Assembly: GCA_937950415.1 (NCBI GenBank)
Contig: CALFDL010000320.1
Coordinates: 1-64,000, forward strand
Direction: 5' to 3'
Length of the DNA: 64,000 bases
Source of the DNA: an uncultured Collinsella sp.
GTDB lineage: Bacteria > Actinomycetota > Coriobacteriia > Coriobacteriales > Coriobacteriaceae
Shown here: one piece after another, positions 26,029 to 35,928 of the stretch
Layout of the letters: every line of letters starts with the position of its first letter
Numbering within the stretch: position 1 is the first letter of the stretch
Position numbers and translations under genes: made by a program
Notes under the pieces: model-generated
The model's database searches: none
Seen by the model: the letters and a program-made list of their open reading frames with translations, nothing else
Told to the model about the DNA's origin: nothing

Positions 26029-27362
26029 GACCGGTCGCCTCCAAACAGATCGGGGCGAGTGGCCAGATAGGCATCAAGGGCCTCGAGCGCACGGTCCGCA
26101 TAGGCCTGGTAGCGGTCGCGCTTGCTGCGGCGCTTACCATCCTCGAGTGGCGGCACCAGACCAAAGTTGACATGCATAGGCTGATAGCCCACGGTGGCAG
26201 GATCGGTCGCATAATCCACGAGCGCACCCAGGGCGCCCACACGCGGCAACTCGACGCCCGCGGCACCGATAGCCTCGGCATAGGTGTTGAGCGCCGCGAG
26301 CAGACCTGTCGCCACTGCTTCCATGTACCCCTCGGTGCCGGTGATCTGACCGGCCAGGCGCACGCCGGTACCGGGCACGGCAAAGGTGCTATCGAGCACG
26401 TGAGGGGCGTCGACAAAGGTATTGCGGTGCATGACACCGTAGCGGAAGAACTCAGCGTTCTCCAGGCCCGGCACCATATGGAAGACGCGCTTCTGCTCGC
26501 CAAAGGTCAGGTTGGTCTGGAAGCCCACCAGGTTATAGGCGGTCTTCTCCTTGTTCTCGGTACGCAGCTGAATCGCCGCCCAGGGGCGACGTCCGGTACG
26601 CGGGTCGGTGAGGCCGACGGGCTTCATGGCACCAAAGCGGATGGCATCCTTGCCCGTGCGCGCGACCTCCTCGGCGGGCTGGCAGGCCTGGAACAGATCG
26701 CCGCCCTCAAAGTCTTTGAGCACCACGCGGTCGGCCGTGGTAAGCGCCTCGATAAAGGCCTCGTACTCCTCCTTGTTGAGCGGAGCGTTGAGATAGTCGC
26801 CGCTCCCCTGCTCCTCGTAGCGCGACTGCGAGAACAGCACGTCCATATCGAGCGTGGAGGCATCGACGATCGGCGCCGCGGCATCGAAGAACGCAAGGGC
26901 GTCGCCACCGACGAGCTTCATGACCTCTTCGCTCAGCGCAGGTGAACACAGCGGGCCCGCGGCAATGACCACGTGGCCCTCGGGAATCTGCGTGACCTCG
27001 CCGTGCACGACCTCGATATTGGGACGAGCGGCAACTTCGGCCTCGACAAGCTCGGAAAACTTGCCGCGGTCGACCGCCAAGGCGCCACCGGCGGGAACAG
27101 CCGCGCGATGGGCGCAATCGAGCAGGACTGAACCCATGCGCTCAAGCTCAGCTTTCAGCAAACCAGCCGCGGAATCCGGACGGGTCGACTTAAACGAATT
27201 GGAACAGACGAGCTCTGCCAGGTGATCGGTATGGTGGGCCGGGGAGCTCACCTGGGGGCGCATCTCGCACAGCTTTACGGCAAACCCGCGGTCTGCCAGT
27301 TGGATCGCACATTCCGAACCCGCCAGACCGCCACCGATAACCGTCACCTGATCGAACTGCAT
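26025..27362 (-). CDS. trmFO: Methylenetetrahydrofolate-tRNA-(uracil54-C5)-methyltransferase
   Basis: Folate- and FAD-dependent enzyme making m5U54 in the T-loop of tRNAs. 445 residues with the FAD-binding VIGGGLAGSECAIQLADRG, LCEMRP, ELVCSNSFKS with its conserved cysteine, CAHRAAVPAGGALAVDR, GLTDPRTGRRPWAAIQLR and GQITGTEGYMEAVATGLLAAL. ATG 27362 (MQFDQVTV) with GAAAGGTG upstream was preferred to a TTG 6 nt earlier. Its stop overlaps the putative xer start. Confidence 0.97.
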   Translation of the reverse strand: MQFDQVTVIGGGLAGSECAIQLADRGFAVKLCEMRPQVSSPAHHTDHLAELVCSNSFKSTRPDSAAGLLKAELERMGSVLLDCAHRAAVPAGGALAVDRGKFSELVEAEVAARPNIEVVHGEVTQIPEGHVVIAAGPLCSPALSEEVMKLVGGDALAFFDAAAPIVDASTLDMDVLFSQSRYEEQGSGDYLNAPLNKEEYEAFIEALTTADRVVLKDFEGGDLFQACQPAEEVARTGKDAIRFGAMKPVGLTDPRTGRRPWAAIQLRTENKEKTAYNLVGFQTNLTFGEQKRVFHMVPGLENAEFFRYGVMHRNTFVDAPHVLDSTFAVPGTGVRLAGQITGTEGYMEAVATGLLAALNTYAEAIGAAGVELPRVGALGALVDYATDPATVGYQPMHVNFGLVPPLEDGKRRSKRDRYQAYADRALEALDAYLATRPDLFGGDRS

Positions 27363-27376
27363 CTGCAAACACCTTT

Positions 27377-28312
27377 CTAATTGACACGTTTTCCATTGTG
27401 ACCGAAGGGTGTCTGGGCGTGAAGGGCAAACTTGGAGGGCGCATACCTTCCATCCATCATGCGCTCGATAAGACCCTCGAACTCAAGCGAGCCCAGGAGC
27501 TTAAGTACGCCGACGGCATCGAGCGAGACGAGCGCCGCGATGTCGTCGACCTTGAGCGGAGAGGCGATGAGCGCATGCATCACAGTCTGCTGCGTTGGAT
27601 CCAGGTCGGCAATGCCGGGAGCATCGGGGCGCGAGTAGCGCAGGGTGCCGTAGATGCGTGAGATAGCCATCTCGATAGATTCCTCGTCGATGATGCAGCA
27701 GGCACCGTTCGCAATGAGGTAATTCGTGCCACGCGACTCGGGCGATAGGATCGACCCCGGCACAGCAAGAAGTTCTCGCCCCAAATCCATAGCAGCCTCG
27801 GCTGTAGAAAACGTCCCGGAAGGCATACCCGCCTCGGATACAAAGAGGGCTTGCGACAGGGCCGCGATCACGCGATTGCGGCGCGGAAAGGCAAACTTGC
27901 GCGGACCCATGCCCCACGGAGAAATCGACACGACCGCGCCACCCGTATCGAGCGTGCGCGTAATAAGCCCCGCGCTCGAGCGCGGATAGACCACGTCGGC
28001 GCCCGTCCCCAGCACCACGACGTGTTTGCCGCCAGCGTTGACCGCAGCCCAACCCGAGGCCTGGTCACAACCGACCGCGCCACCCGAAACTACCGTCACG
28101 CCCGCCTCGACCGCAACCTTTGCCGCAAGCTCTGCCACGGCAAGACCATACGGAGAGGCCTTGCGCGCGCCGATGATGGAGAGCGCGGGCGTCGAAAGCA
28201 CCTCGGGGTTGCCGCGCACATAGAGCGTCTGGGGTACATCAGAAAGCTCCAAAACGGTCTCGGGATACAACGCATCACCTGGATGCAGCTCAAAGGTCCC
28301 CTCGGCCATCAT
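27377..28312 (-). CDS. dprA: DNA processing protein DprA/Smf
   Basis: Loads RecA on incoming single-stranded DNA during transformation. 311 residues. Rossmann-like DprA core: IIGARKASPYGLAVAELAAK, VVSGGAVGCDQASGWAAV, GKHVVVLGTGADVVYP, FPRRNRVIAALSQALFVSEA, RELLAVPGSI and GTNYLIANGACCI. A C-terminal winged helix follows (about 245-290). ATG 28312 overlaps the comM stop (ATGA) and follows GGAGGG. The gene order yraN-comM-dprA-trmFO-xer lacks topA between dprA and trmFO, where many Gram-positive bacteria have it. Confidence 0.96.
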   Translation of the reverse strand: MMAEGTFELHPGDALYPETVLELSDVPQTLYVRGNPEVLSTPALSIIGARKASPYGLAVAELAAKVAVEAGVTVVSGGAVGCDQASGWAAVNAGGKHVVVLGTGADVVYPRSSAGLITRTLDTGGAVVSISPWGMGPRKFAFPRRNRVIAALSQALFVSEAGMPSGTFSTAEAAMDLGRELLAVPGSILSPESRGTNYLIANGACCIIDEESIEMAISRIYGTLRYSRPDAPGIADLDPTQQTVMHALIASPLKVDDIAALVSLDAVGVLKLLGSLEFEGLIERMMDGRYAPSKFALHAQTPFGHNGKRVN

Positions 28313-29832
28313 TGGTCCCTCCTTCCCTGGTACATCGCCGCCTCGAGCACGTGATCCTGCGTCACTTGCTCGCTCTCGGCGACGTCTGCAATCGTGCGCG
28401 CAATGCGAACCAAGCGCACGATGCCGCGGCCCGTGAGATGCGTGCGCTTCGACAGGCCGAGCACACACTTCTCCGCCGCATCATCGAGCTCAAAGGTCGA
28501 TACGACGCCGTCAATGGACCGCGTCTCATCATCCTCGGCCTCGGCATCCGCATCGTCCATACGGGACTCGCGCCAGGCGCGAAAGGCGCGACCGCGCACA
28601 ACGTAGTCACGCAACTCGGCAGACGACATACCCTCCGCTCCCTCGATAATCACCTGGGGGTCGGGACGGGTCACATCGATCATCATGTCGATACGGTCGG
28701 CCAAAGGACCGCGCAGTTTAGACCGATAGCGCTCGACCATCGATGCCGAGCAGCGGCATGGCACCTCACGGTCGCCCAAAAAGCCGCAGGGGCAGGGATT
28801 ACTCGCAGCCAGCAGCTGAAAGCGCGACGGGAAGGTAAAGGCCCCGTCGACGCGCACGATCCTCACATAGCCGCGTTCGATGGGCTGACGCAGCGTCTGC
28901 AGCACACCCGTGGGAAACTCGGCAAGCTCGTCCAAAAAGAGCACGCCGCCATGAGCCAGGCTGATCTCACCCGGATGCACCGGGCGTCCTCCGCCAATGA
29001 GGCCAGCCGTTGAAATGCTGTGATGGGGACTTCGAAACGGCCGATGACCTGCCAATAATCCATCGATGTTCTCGCCCAAGACCGAATGGATGCACAGCGC
29101 CTCCTGTTGATCCTCAACGGAAAGCTCGGGCAGGATGCCGGTCATACGACGGGCGAGCATCGTCTTGCCCGATCCCGGGGACCCGATCATAAGCAAACCG
29201 AGCTCACCCGCTGCCGCCAGCGCCATGCCGCGTTTGGCAACCTCCTGCCCCAGCACGTCGGCATAGTCGAGTTCAGGCTCAAAAGTAGCCTCAACACCCT
29301 CGGAATCCAGATAGTGCCGAGCCGCCTCGCCCATGCCATGGGCAAGCTGAGACAAATGATCGATAAAGCCGCAATCCACGCCCGCAAGCGGCACATGCTG
29401 ATCGGACCTGCCGGCGATAAAGGACAGCCCCATATCACGCGCCAACAGCTGAAACGCCACCTCGCCCTTGACGGGCAGCACTGTGCCGTCCAGACCAAGC
29501 TCACCTGCGATAAGGCAGCGATCGAGGTTGTCGTGGGGAATCTGACCATCGGCCGCCAATACCGCGATAGCGATGGGCAGATCAAAGCCGCTACCGGTCT
29601 TGCGAATATCGCCGGGTGCCAGATTGACCGTAATGCCCGAGCGCGGGATCTCGAACCCGGCGGAGCGCATCGCGCAGCGAATACGACCGCGTGACTCCAT
29701 CACCTCCATACTCGGAATGCCGAGCATCTGGATGCCCGGCACGCCGCCGGCAAGCGAGACCTCGACCGTGACGTGAATCGCCTCGACGCCGCGGATGCAG
29801 GCCGCGTGAACGGCAAACCTCTCGAACGCCAT
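28309..29832 (-). CDS. comM: YifB/ComM family Mg-chelatase-like AAA ATPase
   Basis: Hexameric helicase that extends branch migration during transformation in related systems. 507 residues: N-terminal domain (VEVSLAGGVPGIQMLGIP, GITVNLAPGDIRKTGSGFDL), Walker A GSPGSGKTML (about residue 221), HHSISTAGLIGGG, Walker B VLFLDELAEF, a Cys-rich loop NPCPCGFLGDREVPCRCS and a C-terminal Mg-chelatase helical domain with HLTGRGIVRLVRIARTIAD. ATG 29832 overlaps the yraN stop (TGATG). An Asp/Glu stretch at about 435-450 looks like a loop insertion. Confidence 0.95.
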   Translation of the reverse strand: MAFERFAVHAACIRGVEAIHVTVEVSLAGGVPGIQMLGIPSMEVMESRGRIRCAMRSAGFEIPRSGITVNLAPGDIRKTGSGFDLPIAIAVLAADGQIPHDNLDRCLIAGELGLDGTVLPVKGEVAFQLLARDMGLSFIAGRSDQHVPLAGVDCGFIDHLSQLAHGMGEAARHYLDSEGVEATFEPELDYADVLGQEVAKRGMALAAAGELGLLMIGSPGSGKTMLARRMTGILPELSVEDQQEALCIHSVLGENIDGLLAGHRPFRSPHHSISTAGLIGGGRPVHPGEISLAHGGVLFLDELAEFPTGVLQTLRQPIERGYVRIVRVDGAFTFPSRFQLLAASNPCPCGFLGDREVPCRCSASMVERYRSKLRGPLADRIDMMIDVTRPDPQVIIEGAEGMSSAELRDYVVRGRAFRAWRESRMDDADAEAEDDETRSIDGVVSTFELDDAAEKCVLGLSKRTHLTGRGIVRLVRIARTIADVAESEQVTQDHVLEAAMYQGRRDQ

Positions 29833-30317
29833 CACGACACCTGCCAATCGAACGCGTTGTACTGATGCTCGATCTCGGCGATATGCCCGCCACGAATGGT
29901 GACACCCACGGCATCGAAGCGAATCGCCTTGAGCGGATAATGCTCCATGAGATAGCAACTTGCGATACGGCGATACCGACGCTGCTTTTGGGCATCCACG
30001 GTCTCCTCGGGAAAGACCCGCGTGCTGCAATCCAGCGCAACGCGTCTGGTCTTGACCTCGGCCATCACCACGACATCGTCGAGCTCATCGAGCAGCACCA
30101 GATCGGCCTCGCCCTCGGAGCAACGATAACCCTGCTCCAGCAAGGTGTAGCCGCGCTCGTTAAAGTAGTCGATGGTGATCAGCTCGCCCAGCATGCCCAG
30201 CTCGCGGGGACTGAGTCCCTTGATAAACTCGGGCGTCATCGCCCCGCAGTCGAGCTCGCCGTTTTCCCAACGCTCCTTGAGCTGCTGCGTCTTGCTCTTT
30301 TTGCTTGCGGCACTCAT
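29832..30317 (-). CDS. YraN/UPF0102 family endonuclease-like protein
   Basis: A small protein with the restriction-endonuclease-like core of the UPF0102 family; function poorly defined, possibly linked to DNA processing. 161 residues, longer than the usual 115-125 because of a 40-residue Lys/Glu-rich N-terminal extension. The active-site pattern is visible: GELITIDYFNERGY, then CSEGEADLVLLD and VVMAEVKTRR (D and ExK), ending with HYPLKAIRFDAVGV. Start ATG 30317 follows AAAGGAG. First gene of the yraN-comM-dprA-trmFO-xer chain. Confidence 0.9.
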   Translation of the reverse strand: MSAASKKSKTQQLKERWENGELDCGAMTPEFIKGLSPRELGMLGELITIDYFNERGYTLLEQGYRCSEGEADLVLLDELDDVVVMAEVKTRRVALDCSTRVFPEETVDAQKQRRYRRIASCYLMEHYPLKAIRFDAVGVTIRGGHIAEIEHQYNAFDWQVS

Positions 30318-30414
30318 GGGGTCTCCTTTCCCGCACGCTGCATTGCCCCGATGATGAGGGCACCTTTCATGCGGGTAAGTACCGGAAGCTAACCAAAAGC
30401 TGACCAAATGCAGA

Positions 30415-30457
30415 CAAAAAACGGGCCGTACGCAGCAATGGTGTTGCATACGGCCCG
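30415..30457 (-). terminator. rnhB terminator
   Basis: On the minus strand GGGCCGTATGCAA pairs with TTGCTGCGTACGGCCC and is followed by GTTTTTTG. It separates rnhB from yraN. Confidence 0.85.
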
Positions 30458-30506
30458 CTACCAGCAGGTTTATAAAACGCCAGAGGTCCCTGTCTCCACA
30501 ATTGAC

Positions 30507-31295
30507 CTAGAAAAGGCGCTCAGTCTGCAGAAAGTTTCCGCAAAAGCTCACGCGGTGCAGTGGACAAAGTCCATGTTTGCGAATGGCCTCGATATGCTCG
30601 GGGCTTGCATAGCCCTTCGACTCGGCCAGATGGTACTCGGGATACTCGGCGTCGTACTCGACCATCATCTCGTCACGCGTGACCTTGGCCATGATGGACG
30701 CCGCGGCGATGCAGGCGATTTTGGCATCGCCCTTCACCACATCGCGCTCGTTAAGAACGGCGCCCAAGGGGTTGCCATCCATGAGGACGCAGTCGGGTTC
30801 AAGTCCCGTATCAGCCACGGCGCCCGCAACGGCGGCACGGATAGCACGGGCCATGCCCATCTCATCGATATCCTTCGGCGCGATATGGCAAAAACCGATC
30901 GCCGTCGCCACCTCGGCAATCTTCACTGAGAGCAACTCGCGGCGCGCGGGCGTGAGCTTTTTGGAATCGTTGATACCCCAGACGCGCGGCTCCATAGGAA
31001 GACAGACGGCGCATACCGTCAAAGGGCCGGCCACCGATCCGCGACCCACCTCGTCGACACCAACGACCACCCCATCGCCGCCAAGCTCATGCATAAGCTC
31101 GTACATGTCATTGACGCGCTCGCGCTCGGCAAGCTCTTTGGCATGGCGTTTGAGGGCGCGTTCACAAGCCTTGATTACCTGCTGGCGCGGGTCCTCGCGA
31201 TAATGCTCTACGAGGGCGGGAATCTCCTCAAACGTAGCGCTCGCCAACTCACCGGCAACCTGCGATGCCGAAACCGAGCTCGTCATGTTGGCCAT
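30507..31295 (-). CDS. rnhB: Ribonuclease HII
   Basis: Removes single ribonucleotides and RNA primers from DNA. 262 residues. An N-terminal helical extension (about 1-70) precedes the catalytic domain, which shows VVVGVDEVGRGSVAGPL (Asp and Glu ligands), INDSKKLTPARRE, CVLMDGNPLG, KGDAKIACIAAASIMAKVTRD and GYASPEHIEAIRKHGLCPLHR. ATG 31295 (MANMTSS) follows GGAGGG; two earlier in-frame residues of start type lack this spacing. Monocistronic between rplS and the terminator at 30415. Confidence 0.97.
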   Translation of the reverse strand: MANMTSSVSASQVAGELASATFEEIPALVEHYREDPRQQVIKACERALKRHAKELAERERVNDMYELMHELGGDGVVVGVDEVGRGSVAGPLTVCAVCLPMEPRVWGINDSKKLTPARRELLSVKIAEVATAIGFCHIAPKDIDEMGMARAIRAAVAGAVADTGLEPDCVLMDGNPLGAVLNERDVVKGDAKIACIAAASIMAKVTRDEMMVEYDAEYPEYHLAESKGYASPEHIEAIRKHGLCPLHRVSFCGNFLQTERLF

Positions 31296-31324
31296 ACCAG
31301 GCCCTCCTTGCATGCAAATCAGAT

Positions 31325-31354
31325 AAAAAGAAGGGCCACCCGAAGGTGACCCTT
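31325..31354 (-). terminator. rplS terminator
   Basis: On the minus strand AAGGGTCACC-TTCG-GGTGGCCCTT forms a stem with a stable tetraloop and a downstream CTTTTTA. Confidence 0.82.
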
Positions 31355-31388
31355 GTGTCCAAACGAGTGGACAGACGCTGCGATCTTC

Positions 31389-31730
31389 TTAGCGCTTCTC
31401 GGGGATGCGAGCAGCCTTGCCCACCTTGTCGCGGAGGTAGTACAGCTTGGCGCGACGGACGCGACCATGACGGACGACCTCGAGCTTGGCGATCTTGGGG
31501 CTGTGAAGCGGGAAGGTACGCTCAACACCGACACCGAAGGACATCTTGCGGACGGTGAAGGTCTCGCGGGCACCGGCGCCGGCCATGCGGATGACGTCGC
31601 CCTGGAAGACCTGGATGCGCTCGCGGTCGCCTTCCTTAATGCGGTAGTGAACCTTGACGTTGTCGGCGACGCGAACCTGAGGAATGTCCTCGCGGATCTG
31701 CTGACGCTCGATTGCGCGGATGTAATCCAT
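31389..31730 (-). CDS. rplS: Ribosomal protein bL19
   Basis: Large-subunit protein at the 30S interface. 113 residues with the hallmark [55 protein letters not shown] and the basic C-terminal [22 protein letters not shown] 31730 (MDYIRAIE) follows AAGGA; a TTG 6 nt earlier is the alternative. In many genomes it is in the rpsP-trmD operon, but here it stands alone about 8 kb away with its own promoter and terminator. Confidence 0.97.
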   Translation of the reverse strand: MDYIRAIERQQIREDIPQVRVADNVKVHYRIKEGDRERIQVFQGDVIRMAGAGARETFTVRKMSFGVGVERTFPLHSPKIAKLEVVRHGRVRRAKLYYLRDKVGKAARIPEKR

Positions 31731-31754
31731 GTGCAATTCCTTACTCTTCTAGAG

Positions 31755-31778
31755 GTGCCGTACCATCTTGGCCGGCAC
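31755..31778 (-). promoter_or_regulatory. Hairpin in the rplS leader
   Basis: GTGCCG and CGGCAC pair around a 12-nt loop in the roughly 60-nt leader, ending 25 nt before the rplS start. Leader motifs upstream of L19 genes are known in other bacteria; no match to a defined class is claimed. Confidence 0.35.
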
Positions 31779-31799
31779 GTAGTTGAACAAACGTATTCG

Positions 31800-31827
31800 A
31801 GTATACACGCGCGGGTTTCTGCTGCAA
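31800..31827 (-). promoter_or_regulatory. rplS promoter
   Basis: -35 TTGCAG (31822-31827), 16-nt spacer, -10 TATACT (31800-31805). Confidence 0.65.
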
Positions 31828-31873
31828 GAACAATTTTTTACGCAGACAAAAAGACAAAACCCGCACATGATAA

Positions 31874-31901
31874 CCGCCCGCCTCACGAATGAGACGGGCG
31901 G
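31874..31901 (-). terminator. Hairpin after ppdK
   Basis: CCGCCCGTCTC pairs with GAGGCGGGCGG 40 nt past the ppdK stop. The T-run after it is only TTATC, so termination may be partial. Confidence 0.6.
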
Positions 31902-31941
31902 CATGAAGGGGGGCTACACTAGACGTCGATGTGCGGGGGCG

Positions 31942-34692
<2,751 letters not shown>

Positions 34693-34767
34693 GATACTTC
34701 CCCTTCCATGCGCTTGCGCGCACGACCGTGGTAACGAATCGACCCGCCGGATGCGGGCCGTGAGGGA

Positions 34768-34861
34768 ACTATACGGCGGGTTTTGGACAGGCTTGAGCAG
34801 AGGGTGCGCGGTTTGGTAAACGTGCTAAAACCGGCGGTAAACGGTAGGTAAAGGTGGTTAC
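34768..34861 (-). promoter_or_regulatory. ppdK upstream region: -10 box and three phased GGTAAA motifs
   Basis: This is most of the structure in the 329-nt gap before ppdK. On the minus strand a TATAGT -10 candidate lies at 34768-34773. Read on the plus strand, GGTAAACG (34815), GGTAAACG (34836) and GGTAAAGG (34847) start 21 and 11 nt apart, then GGTTACC ends at 34861. The spacings are about two and one helical turns, as for a protein binding one DNA face 42-90 bp upstream of the promoter. The remaining AT-rich stretch (34862-34959) shows nothing further I can support. Confidence 0.4.
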
Positions 34862-34959
34862 CTTATGAAGATACCACTACAAGGAAAATGCAGGTCGGAT
34901 GCGATGTTTTTGCTAAATCGCTTTACCATTTATCAGTATTATTTCCAAGTATTCTCTTT

Positions 34960-35022
34960 GGGTAGCTAAAAGAGCCCCGTCCCAAATTAGCTACCCAAAC
35001 AACCTTGTCCCAAGTGAGCTAC
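34960..35022. repeat. Palindromic repeat D (second repeat subfamily)
   Basis: A full unit (34960-34996) has perfect 8-nt arms, GGGTAGCT and AGCTACCC, around a core with CCCGTCCCAAAT. A half unit follows (35007-35022, GTCCCAAGTGAGCTAC) and ends on the stop codon of the upstream regulator gene. The plan, arms around a GTCCC-A core, matches copies A-C, but the arms differ. Confidence 0.7.
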
Positions 35023-35894
35023 TATTGTTGAGCGCGGCGGGCGGCACGGCGGGCTCTTGCCTCTTGAATCTCTTCGAGGTGAGCAATGATCTCGGCAGCG
35101 CTTTCCTCGATGGCTTTGCCGTCGGTACGCACTACAAAGCAGCCCAGGCGCTTCATGAGGGCGCGAGCTTCCTCAAGCTCGCTGCGCACGCTCTCGGGCT
35201 CGGCATAGGTGCCGGCAACGGCACGGGCGTAGTCATCGCCCAAGCGGCTATCACGAATTTCGGAAATCACATCGACGGTCGAAATCAGGCCGAACAGGCG
35301 CATCGGGTCGACCTCGTAAATCGACTTGGGCGGCTCCATGCCATGGGCCAAAGGAACATTGGCAACCTTGTAACCTTGATAGGCCAGATACATCGACAGC
35401 GGCGTCTTGGACGTGCGCGATACGCCCAGCAGCACGATATCGGCACCCGACAGATCGTCGCAACCGCGACCGTCATCATGCTCGACAAAATACTCCATGG
35501 CCTCGATGCGATGGAAATAGCGGTCATCGGTCTTGTGAATCACGCCGGCAACGCCCTTGGGTGGCACACCGATAAGCGACGATAGCACGGCGAGCGTCGG
35601 GCCAATCAGGTCGACCGAGCGAATATGCAGCATACCCAGGTAATCGAGCACACGGGCGCGAAGCGCCGGATCGACAATGGTGTGGAACACAGCAATATCG
35701 CGATGGTCGGCATCGACGCGCGGCCCCACAAACGACTTGACCTGCTCCACGGAGGTCACCTTGGGCAGGCGTAAAACGCGAAAAGCCCCTTCATCAAATT
35801 GCCCGGACGCCGCAAGCACCACCTCACAAGCGGTATCACCGAGCGAGTCGGAGATAACGATGACGGTGGGACGAGCGGTGACCGGGCAATCCAT
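35022..35894 (-). CDS. PPDK regulatory protein (DUF299 kinase/pyrophosphorylase)
   Basis: Bifunctional switch for PPDK or PEP synthase: ADP-dependent threonine kinase that inactivates, and Pi-dependent pyrophosphorylase that reactivates. 290 residues with the N-terminal VIVISDSLGDTACEVVLAA, PKGVAGVIHKTDDRYFHRIEAMEYFVEHDDG, the P-loop-like VLLGVSRTSKTPLSMYLAYQGYKVA (about residues 154-178) and GLISTVDVISEIRDSRLGDD. The neighbour ppdK is the obvious target. Start ATG 35894 follows AAAGGAG. It is 34 nt after glyS, so it is probably read from glyQ. The C-terminus is Arg/Ala-rich and its TAG stop touches repeat D. Confidence 0.95.
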   Translation of the reverse strand: MDCPVTARPTVIVISDSLGDTACEVVLAASGQFDEGAFRVLRLPKVTSVEQVKSFVGPRVDADHRDIAVFHTIVDPALRARVLDYLGMLHIRSVDLIGPTLAVLSSLIGVPPKGVAGVIHKTDDRYFHRIEAMEYFVEHDDGRGCDDLSGADIVLLGVSRTSKTPLSMYLAYQGYKVANVPLAHGMEPPKSIYEVDPMRLFGLISTVDVISEIRDSRLGDDYARAVAGTYAEPESVRSELEEARALMKRLGCFVVRTDGKAIEESAAEIIAHLEEIQEARARRAARRAQQ

Positions 35895-35928
35895 GCGGGG
35901 CTCCTTTTGCGCTTACGCGCAGGCTGGC

